Positions 58,561 to 64,000 of a stretch of 64,000 nucleotides of DNA are shown piece after piece. A model generated the notes under the pieces. It worked only from the letters and a program-made list of their open reading frames with translations, was not told the origin of the DNA and ran no database searches. Numbering within the stretch: the first letter of the stretch is position 1; every line of letters begins with the position of its first letter. Source of the DNA: Archangium violaceum (GTDB taxonomy: Bacteria > Myxococcota > Myxococcia > Myxococcales > Myxococcaceae). Location of the stretch: positions 6,492,001 to 6,556,000 of the forward strand of contig NZ_CP069396.1 of NCBI RefSeq assembly GCF_016887565.1, in the 5' to 3' direction. The position numbers and the translations under genes were made by a program.

Positions 58561-58921
58561 GGTCCGCTCCACTTCCCGCGCCTGCCTCTCAATGGCAGGC
58601 CGAAAGTCTCGGGTGCCACGCCCGGAGGGATCTCCCTCCCGCCCGTCCGTCGCCGCCGCCCACGGGGAGCACCCCACGTCCTCCTCCTCCTTCACCCGAG
58701 ACCCCCGGCTGCCAAGTCCGATGTCTCATCACACCGACCCGCTCTGGCGGGTTGGCGTGGCCGACCCGAGGAGCAAGCGTCGTGCCCCTCTTCAAGTCCG
58801 GAGAGGCGGATGTGATTCCAGGGACTTGCAGTTCCCAACGCCTTGGAGGAGGCGCTCCCACTTGGCAAGAGTTGCAGCGTTCCCGGGTATCACACCAGTA
58901 GGAATTCCCGGGAGGTGTGGA
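58561..58921. other. Intergenic region, 361 bp, nothing convincing
   Basis: The gap lies between two minus-strand genes. Just after the downstream end of the TPR gene, CACACC/GGTGTG arms (near 58894-58918) with CCCGGG palindromes may form a weak terminator without a T-tract. A GG...GC pair that looks like a sigma54 promoter has the wrong spacing. No small gene or RNA can be supported. Confidence 0.4.
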
Positions 58922-59668
58922 TCAGCGTCGGGGGCTGAACTGAAAGCGCCTGCCACCGCCACCGCCGAGCACCTGGGTGGGGGGTGGCTCGAGGCCGAAC
59001 TGCCACCACATGGGCTCGTAGGGCTTCATCTTCAGCTTCTTGTCATTCTGGAGGGCGGAGAGGCTGCTCTTGAGCTTCTCGTCGGAGGGGTTGGCCTCCA
59101 CGCCGCGTCCCAGCACCTTGAGGGCCTCGTCCTTCTCCTTGTTCTGCACGAGGCACCAGGCGTAGACGGCCCACATCAACGGCTCCTTCTTGCCGGAGAC
59201 GACGGCGGTCTCGAAGGACTTCTTCATGGCGGCGAAGTCCTTGCGCTGGAAGAAGAGGGCGCCCTGCATGGCCTTGGCCATGTAGTTGCGCGGGCTGGCC
59301 TTGGACAGGTGCGCCTGGGCCCCGTCCAGATCCTTGGACATGTACTTCAGCATGCCGATCTGGGAGTGGATCTCCGAGCCCACGAGGAACTGCCACTTGT
59401 CGTAGACGAGCCCACCTTCGAGCATCTTGATGGCCCGCTCGACACGCGACTGGGCTTCCTTCTGGCTGGTGGGCTGCCCCTGGAGCTCCTTCTGGACGGA
59501 GGTCATGAGCTCCTGGAGCTTGTTGCCGATGCGACGGCCGAGCCAGACGTACGTGCCGAGGAGGACGAGGGTGCCCGGGATGAGGCCCTGCCAGAGCTTG
59601 AAGCCCGCGAACTTGGTCACCAGGGTGACGAGGAGACCCGCACCCAGGGCGATGAGAAGGTTGTACAT
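58922..59668 (-). CDS. Membrane-anchored TPR-like protein, function unknown
   Basis: 248 residues. Two hydrophobic segments at the N-terminus (LLIALGAGLLVTLVTKFAG, LWQGLIPGTLVLLGTYVWLG) anchor it with little outside. The rest is helical with TPR-type hairpins (SEIHSQIGMLKYMSKDLDGAQAHLSKAS, YMAKAMQGALFFQRKDFAAMKKSFETAV, EPLMWAVYAWCLVQNKEKDEALKVLGRGVEANPSDEKLKSSLSALQND). The C-terminus is Gly/Arg-rich. No partner is evident: upstream is the tRNA-Leu gene on the other strand. Confidence 0.78.
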   Translation of the reverse strand: MYNLLIALGAGLLVTLVTKFAGFKLWQGLIPGTLVLLGTYVWLGRRIGNKLQELMTSVQKELQGQPTSQKEAQSRVERAIKMLEGGLVYDKWQFLVGSEIHSQIGMLKYMSKDLDGAQAHLSKASPRNYMAKAMQGALFFQRKDFAAMKKSFETAVVSGKKEPLMWAVYAWCLVQNKEKDEALKVLGRGVEANPSDEKLKSSLSALQNDKKLKMKPYEPMWWQFGLEPPPTQVLGGGGGRRFQFSPRR

Positions 59669-59761
59669 GGCGCCCGTTTAGCGATCGTCGGGGGTGACCG
59701 CAATCTTCGGATGCGTCCGGGACGACATCGCGGTATACGTCTGCTTGTTCCAACCCCAAGG

Positions 59762-59847
59762 GGCCCTCTGTCGAAATTGGTAGACGAGGCGGACTCAAAA
59801 TCCGCTGCGGCTGACCCCGCGTCCCGGTTCGAGTCCGGGGAGGGCCA
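59762..59847 (+). tRNA. tRNA-Leu(CAA)
   Basis: 86 nt, without an encoded CCA. The acceptor GGCCCTC (59762-59768) pairs with GAGGGCC (59840-59846), with discriminator A. U8, D-arm, the anticodon stem GCGGA/TCCGC with loop CTCAAAA (anticodon CAA), the long variable arm of class II tRNAs and the T-loop TTCGAGT all fit. It reads UUG and is a likely MiaA substrate. Confidence 0.95.
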
Positions 59848-59919
59848 ATCCGGGGAGTACCCGCCCGCTGGGCGCTCCCGCGGGCAGTACGACTCCGGAG
59901 TGCCGGGTGGGAGGACCCA

Positions 59920-60570
59920 ATGAAGGTTCTGCTGGTGGAGGATGACGCCAGTCTCCGCGAGGGGATGGTCGAGCTCATCTCCGAGCAGGCCCCGGTGCGG
60001 GAGGCGGGCAGCGTGACCCAGGCGTTGGGGGCGCTGCGCGAGGAGACCTTCTCGCTGGTGGTCACGGATCTGCGCATCGGTGAGACGGGGGAGGGCGGGC
60101 GCATCATCCTGGAAGCGGCGCGTCAGCGGCTGCAGCCGGTGGCCATCGTCAGCGCGGCGACGGCCGAGGAGGTGGTGCGGGTGCTGAGGCCCCACGAGCC
60201 GGACGCGGTGGTGGCCAAGCCCTTCCAGATCGACGACATGCTGGGGCTGGTGGAGCGCTTCCTCTCGCTCAGGAGCGAGGTGGAGCGGCTGGTGGGGCAG
60301 GCGGCGCCGGAGGGGGCGTGGAAGGAGGCGGCCGCCGGTGTCCAGGCGGTCGAGGAGCCGGGCGGGCGGTTGTGGGTGCGGATGGAGGCGGGGACGAGCC
60401 TGCCCCGGCCGCTGCACCGGGGCCGCGCGGGCATGATGGTGCTGGAGGGCTCGCTCGAGGTGGAGGGCGAGCGCCGGGAGCGGCACCAATACTTCTATCT
60501 GTCGGCCGGACCGCGCGAGGTGCGGACCCGCGAGGGATGTCTGGCCGTCTCGCTGGCGTTCCGCGGGTAG
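59920..60570 (+). CDS. Receiver domain fused to a cupin-like domain
   Basis: 216 residues. The receiver (1-~118) has the acidic pair ED-D (LVEDDAS), phosphoacceptor in VVTDLRIGE, switch in VSAAT and Lys in AKPFQ. The C-terminal ~85 residues (GRLWVRMEAGTSLPRPLHRGRAGMMVLEGSLEVEGERRERHQYFYL) look like a cupin barrel, with HRG and E/H-rich strands but not the full metal motif. There is no DNA-binding domain, so the output may be ligand binding. ATG 59920 follows the tRNA-Leu gene by 72 bp. The RNA methyltransferase gene begins 24 bp after its stop. Confidence 0.8.
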   Translation: MKVLLVEDDASLREGMVELISEQAPVREAGSVTQALGALREETFSLVVTDLRIGETGEGGRIILEAARQRLQPVAIVSAATAEEVVRVLRPHEPDAVVAKPFQIDDMLGLVERFLSLRSEVERLVGQAAPEGAWKEAAAGVQAVEEPGGRLWVRMEAGTSLPRPLHRGRAGMMVLEGSLEVEGERRERHQYFYLSAGPREVRTREGCLAVSLAFRG

Positions 60571-60594
60571 CGCGGGACGCGGATCGTTCGAGCT

Positions 60595-61962
60595 TTGAGC
60601 ACACTCTGGCCCACGAGCTTCCTGGATGAGGAGCGCCTGGGGCGACCGTCGCGACGTGCGGCGACGGCGGCCCTGGAGGCGCACCTGTCGGTGTTGAAGG
60701 GCGAACCGTTGAAGCTGGCGCTGGCCAACGCGTTGAAGGACGCGGGCAGCCTGGGCGGCCAGGAGCGGCGCTTCACGGCCCTGGCGGTGCGGGAGATGTC
60801 CCGGCACCAGCGGCTGTTGGACCTGGCGGCGCGCACGTTGGGGCATGTCCCGAGCAAGATCGGCCTGCTGGAGGATCAGACGCTGGTGCGCTACGTGCTC
60901 TGGCGTCGGCTCTTCTGTGGCGAGGGCTGGGCGCGGATCGGCCCCGAGGTGAAGCTGCCCGGCCCGATGCGTCCGCGCACCATCAAGGATGATCTGCTGC
61001 GCCAGGTGGCGGAGTCGCCGCTGGCGGAGCCGCCGGTGCCCGAGTCCGGCCCCGAGCGCCTGGCGACGCGCTACTCCTTTCCCAACTGGCTGGTGCTGAG
61101 GCTGGCCGAGCTGCACCCGGAGCCGGTGCTGGAGGCGATGCTGGCGGCGCTGGACGAGGAGCCGACGCTGCACTTCCGCGCGAGGCCCACGGGAACCCGG
61201 GACGAGGTGCTGGCGCGGCTGGCCGAGGAGGGCGTGGCGGCGGAGCCGGTGGCGGTGGCCCTGGACGCGGTGCGCATCGCCGAGGCGAGCCATCGCGTCT
61301 TCGAGACGCGGGTGATGAAGGAGGGCCGGCTGCAGGTGCAGGACGTGGGCAGCCAGCTCATCGTCGAGGCATGCCGTCCGCTGGAGGGCTCGCTGTCGGG
61401 GCGGACGGTGGCGGACATGTGCGCGGGGGCGGGAGGAAAGACGCTCGCGCTGGCGGACGAGGTGGGGGCGAAGGGCCGGGTGGTGGCGGGAGACCGCTCG
61501 CGCCGGCGGCTGGCGCAGGCCCGTGAGCGGGCGAGGGAGCTGTCGCTGCGGCACGTGTCCTTCCCCCATCCGCTGCCGCTGGACCAGGCGGACGTGGTGC
61601 TGGTGGACGCGCCGTGCAGCGGAACGGGCTCGCTGGCGCGGGAGCCGGATCAGAAGTGGAAGCTGTCGGCGAAGGCCGTGGCGGAGTTCCACGACACGCA
61701 GCTGGGGCTGCTGGAGGAGCTGGCGCCGCAGGTGAAGCCGGGAGCACTGGTGGTGTACGCCACGTGCTCGCTGCTGCCCGAGGAGAACGACGCGGTGGTG
61801 CGGGACTTCCTCGCGAAGGTGCCCGGCTTCACGGTGGAGCCCCTGGCGCCTCTCTTCGGCGCCGAGCGGGCGGCGCTGTTGTGCGATGGCCCCTTCCTGC
61901 GGGCCCTGCCTCCCCGGGTGCCCGGGGGTGGATTCTTCGCCGCCCGGCTGCGCAAGGGGTAG
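60595..61962 (+). CDS. RsmB/NOP-family RNA (cytosine-C5) methyltransferase
   Basis: 455 residues. It transfers methyl from S-adenosylmethionine to C5 of cytosine in rRNA. An N-terminal NusB-like helical domain precedes the catalytic fold. SAM motif CAGAGGKT (~280), motif IV DAPCSGTG with Cys and motif VI YATCSLLPEEN with the second Cys are intact. TTG 60595 is the earliest in-frame start that gives a normal N-terminus; no strong SD, so the start is moderately uncertain. It is divergent from nothing and follows the receiver-cupin gene. Confidence 0.93.
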   Translation: MSTLWPTSFLDEERLGRPSRRAATAALEAHLSVLKGEPLKLALANALKDAGSLGGQERRFTALAVREMSRHQRLLDLAARTLGHVPSKIGLLEDQTLVRYVLWRRLFCGEGWARIGPEVKLPGPMRPRTIKDDLLRQVAESPLAEPPVPESGPERLATRYSFPNWLVLRLAELHPEPVLEAMLAALDEEPTLHFRARPTGTRDEVLARLAEEGVAAEPVAVALDAVRIAEASHRVFETRVMKEGRLQVQDVGSQLIVEACRPLEGSLSGRTVADMCAGAGGKTLALADEVGAKGRVVAGDRSRRRLAQARERARELSLRHVSFPHPLPLDQADVVLVDAPCSGTGSLAREPDQKWKLSAKAVAEFHDTQLGLLEELAPQVKPGALVVYATCSLLPEENDAVVRDFLAKVPGFTVEPLAPLFGAERAALLCDGPFLRALPPRVPGGGFFAARLRKG

Positions 61963-62032
61963 GCGGGGTTGACAGTGCCCGCGGGCGCACGCTACGCAGG
62001 AAAGCAGTCCTCTTTCCGAGAGGTTGCACCCG

Positions 62033-62431
62033 GTGGCAGCCGACCCGAAGCAGTCCGAGACCCTCCGTCAGATCCAGGAGGCGTTCCAGTCCGCCCAGTC
62101 CCAGATGGCCGAGCTCCGCGATCAGGTGGAGAAGCACGCCGAGTTGGCTCGAGCGAAGACACAGAGCGACTTCATCCAGAAGGAGAAGGATCGCGCGCTG
62201 CGCCAGCTGGGCGAGTCGGTCTTCAAGCAGGTGCAGAAGGGCAAGCTGCAGCTGCCCGAGGGCTTTGGTCCCTTCCTGAAGGCCGTGGAGCACGCGCAGA
62301 AGAAGGCCGAGGCCCATGCCCGGGAGATCGGCGATCTCCTCAAGGAAGGAGAGGAGGCGGCCCAGCGGCTGAACGAAAAAAAAGCGGGGCCGACGAATTC
62401 AGGAGTAGCGTCCCGCAAGAAGCCGTTGTAG
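62033..62431 (+). CDS. Small coiled-coil protein, function unknown
   Basis: 132 residues. It is almost entirely helical and charged: ETLRQIQEAFQSAQSQMAELRDQVEKHAELARAKTQSDFIQKEKDRALRQLGESVFKQVQ, with one short Leu/Pro/Gly interruption (KLQLPEGFGPF) and a Lys-rich end. No signal peptide. GTG 62033 with AGAGG nine bases upstream is preferred; TTG 62024 is possible. It ends before the tRNA-Ala genes. I cannot name a family; the sequence suits a coiled-coil adaptor. Confidence 0.75.
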   Translation: MAADPKQSETLRQIQEAFQSAQSQMAELRDQVEKHAELARAKTQSDFIQKEKDRALRQLGESVFKQVQKGKLQLPEGFGPFLKAVEHAQKKAEAHAREIGDLLKEGEEAAQRLNEKKAGPTNSGVASRKKPL

Positions 62432-62485
62432 AAGGGCGCCGCTTTTGACGGACGGCAGCCACTCCCCAGGTGGTTGCAGGGTTTC

Positions 62486-62558
<73 letters not shown>

Positions 62559-62570
62559 CAGTCGAAAAAA

Positions 62571-62599
62571 GAGGCCCGTCAGGATTGCTGACGGGCCTC
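62571..62599 (+). terminator. Terminator after tRNA-Ala copy 1
   Basis: A perfect 11-bp stem (GAGGCCCGTCA/TGACGGGCCTC) has a 7-nt loop and is followed by GTCTTT. An A-run (AAAAAA) precedes it. It likely ends the first tRNA transcript in part, with readthrough possible. Confidence 0.8.
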
Positions 62600-62630
62600 G
62601 TCTTTCACCCTCGAAGTCACAAGTGAATAT

Positions 62631-62703
<73 letters not shown>

Positions 62704-62711
62704 CAATGAAG

Positions 62712-62743
62712 AAGGCCCGTCAGGTTCACACCTGACGGGCCTT
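62712..62743 (+). terminator. Terminator after tRNA-Ala copy 2
   Basis: A perfect 14-bp stem (arms 62712-62725 and 62730-62743) with a 4-nt loop TCAC, followed by TTCATTTT. Its centre AGGCCCGTCAGG is shared with the first terminator. The remaining 150 bp to the next gene shows nothing recognisable. Confidence 0.88.
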
Positions 62744-62894
62744 TTCATTTTCGAAGGAAAGCGCGCACCACAAGTCCGCCCGCGAAGCGCCTGGGCGTCG
62801 ACGGAGGAGGGCCGTACTCGGGCCGCGAGGCGTCGGGGATACCTGAGCCACCCCCCCCGGGGCTCTCGAGGCGCCAGGGGCCTCGCGGAAGCGG

Positions 62895-63989
62895 CTAGGC
62901 CTCGCGAATCATCAGCATCTGCAGCAGGTCGCGCAGCATCTGCTTGAGGCCGCCGGCCTCGGGCAGGGTGTTGAGGATGCGCGCGGCGGCGTTGGTGGAG
63001 CGCTCGATGAGGCGCTCGGTGGCGGAACGGCCCCCGTGCTGCTCCACCAGCTCACGGGCGCGCTGCAGCATCATCTCGTCCTTGGGGCCGGGGATGCACA
63101 GCGTCTCCAGCTCCTGGCGGGCCTCGGGCGTCGCGCGGAGGTAGGCGGCCAGCAGCGGGAAGGTGCGCTTGCCCTGCGCCAGGTCCGAGTCCGTCGGCTT
63201 GCCCACCACGGAGGACTGCCCGTAGAGACCGAGGAGGTCATCACGAAGCTGGTAGGCGGTTCCCACGTAGCGACCAAAGCGCTCCAGCTTGTTGATCAGC
63301 TCCGGATCGGAACCCGCCAACATGGCGCCGCACACGAGCGGCGCGGTGAAGCCATACAGCGCCGTCTTCAGGTAGGCCACGCGCAGCGCGTGGTAGATGG
63401 ACAGCTCGGCCAGCGGTTGGTGCGGCAGCCGGATGTCCATGTACTGCCCGGCCGCGGTGTAGCGGCACACCTTGAGGAAGTAGCGCGTGGCCACGTCCGC
63501 GTCCGGCAGGTTGCAGCCCAGCATCACCTCCAGCGAACGGCCGTAGAGGTGGTCTCCGATCACGATCGCCAGGTTCTCGCCGAGCCGCCCCTCGCCGAGC
63601 ATCTTGTGCAGAGCGGCGCCCCCGCGCCGCGTGTCCGCCTGATCCGCCACGTCGTCGTGGATCAGCATGAACGTGTGCAGAAGCTCCGTGGCCGCCGCGA
63701 ACCGCCACAACCCCGAGGGAGCCCGCGTGTCGCCCCGCCCCAGGGCGTAACCCACGAGCACCAGGCCTGGTCGGATGCGTTTGGAGGGACGCAGACTGTA
63801 GCTGCGCACCTGCTCCAGCACCTTGTTCCAGGACGTGTCCAGGTGCCTCTCATCCTCGAGCTCGAGGATCTGATGCAGCACCACCTGCGTCTGGTACTGC
63901 ACCGTCTTCGCCCAGGACACGAAGTCCAGAGGGGACGAGGACTGTTCTGCCGCCGGAGTCCCGGCCGGTGAGGGCTTCCGCTCTTTCAT
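62895..63989 (-). CDS. Polyprenyl diphosphate synthase (geranylgeranyl/farnesyl type)
   Basis: 364 residues. It condenses isopentenyl diphosphate with allylic diphosphates. The first Asp-rich motif is DDVAD (D112-D116) followed by QADTRRGG. The second is DDLLG in YQLRDDLLGLYG, in the form usual for actinobacterial-type GGPP synthases, with GKPTDSDLAQGKRTFP after it. Product length (C15 or C20) depends on residues before the first motif (ELLHTFMLI), which I cannot score. ATG 63989 is near the window end. No terpene or carotenoid gene is in view. Confidence 0.93.
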   Translation of the reverse strand: MKERKPSPAGTPAAEQSSSPLDFVSWAKTVQYQTQVVLHQILELEDERHLDTSWNKVLEQVRSYSLRPSKRIRPGLVLVGYALGRGDTRAPSGLWRFAAATELLHTFMLIHDDVADQADTRRGGAALHKMLGEGRLGENLAIVIGDHLYGRSLEVMLGCNLPDADVATRYFLKVCRYTAAGQYMDIRLPHQPLAELSIYHALRVAYLKTALYGFTAPLVCGAMLAGSDPELINKLERFGRYVGTAYQLRDDLLGLYGQSSVVGKPTDSDLAQGKRTFPLLAAYLRATPEARQELETLCIPGPKDEMMLQRARELVEQHGGRSATERLIERSTNAAARILNTLPEAGGLKQMLRDLLQMLMIREA

Positions 63990-64000
63990 GACGGGGTTCT

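Noticed and set aside
58861-58880. sigma54-like promoter (TGGC ... TTGC)
   Set aside because: The GG and GC are separated by 8 bases rather than the required 10, and the orientation is not upstream of a gene in a useful way.
58064-59923. Plus-strand open frame of 619 codons running through the TPR gene and tRNA-Leu
   Set aside because: It is open only because of GC bias; it crosses a tRNA and lies opposite two real genes.
63220-63260. Second motif DDLLG in the prenyl synthase as a defect
   Set aside because: It looks like a lost Asp, but the same DDLLG form is usual in actinobacterial-type GGPP synthases with normal activity.

Overview
The window reads as a chromosomal segment of a myxobacterium, most likely of the Cystobacterineae (Archangium/Cystobacter/Stigmatella-like). 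The basis is very high GC with G/C-ending codons, frequent GTG and TTG starts, three Hanks-type kinases, many receiver-domain proteins, a DUF2381-type protein beside a kinase, and lipoprotein toxin plus immunity gene pairs. The genus is an inference from gene content.

Left part (1-16.4 kb): a partial HAD-type 5'-nucleotidase on the minus strand faces away from a small zinc-ribbon gene, a membrane-anchored pseudokinase and a NarL-type response regulator. A cytochrome P450 follows. It ends exactly in a MITE-like element that supplies its stop codon. Next are a membrane protein, a secreted protein of unknown function, a GH37 trehalase with an N-terminal EF-hand, a 1112-residue HEAT-repeat protein, a GAF-PAS histidine kinase and a second P450.

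Middle (16.5-37.9 kb): a catalytic/non-catalytic M16 protease pair is coupled to an RluA-type pseudouridine synthase. A 276-bp MITE with near-perfect 35-nt terminal inverted repeats sits 14 bp upstream of a small gene. After it come a small membrane gene and a DUF3817 gene, a lipoprotein/TPR-like pair, a kinase-ATPase-FGE-like protein coupled to a single-domain response regulator, a secreted C39-like peptidase, an operon of outer-membrane-type protein, lipoprotein and M50 protease, an MCE lipid-transport operon (mlaE-mlaF-mlaD), a PfkB kinase, a PilZ protein and a metallophosphoesterase.

Right-middle (38-54 kb): accessory regions. A lipoprotein toxin gene carrying an apparent one-base frameshift precedes a DUF3396-like immunity gene. 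After psd and hisS comes the most striking locus, a tightly packed six-gene cassette (42440-47697). It encodes a Ser/His-dyad S24/S26 peptidase, a PqqD-like RRE protein, a lipoprotein, a 1022-residue secreted protein with a PQQ-like propeller half, a 63-residue peptide with a leader-like segment and two C-terminal Cys, and an HPr-kinase-like protein. It looks like a peptide-modification or export system of a kind I cannot name. It abuts a large lipoprotein toxin and its probable immunity gene, followed by a kinase fused in frame to a lipoprotein-like tail.

Right end (54-64 kb): miaA and an SDR gene, a FAD oxidoreductase fused to a receiver domain, a REC-GGDEF diguanylate cyclase, a tRNA-Leu, a receiver-cupin protein, an RsmB-type RNA methyltransferase, two identical tRNA-Ala genes each with its own hairpin, and a polyprenyl diphosphate synthase. 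Repeats cluster between convergent genes (5.3, 9.75 and 28.2 kb), where they may act as terminators.
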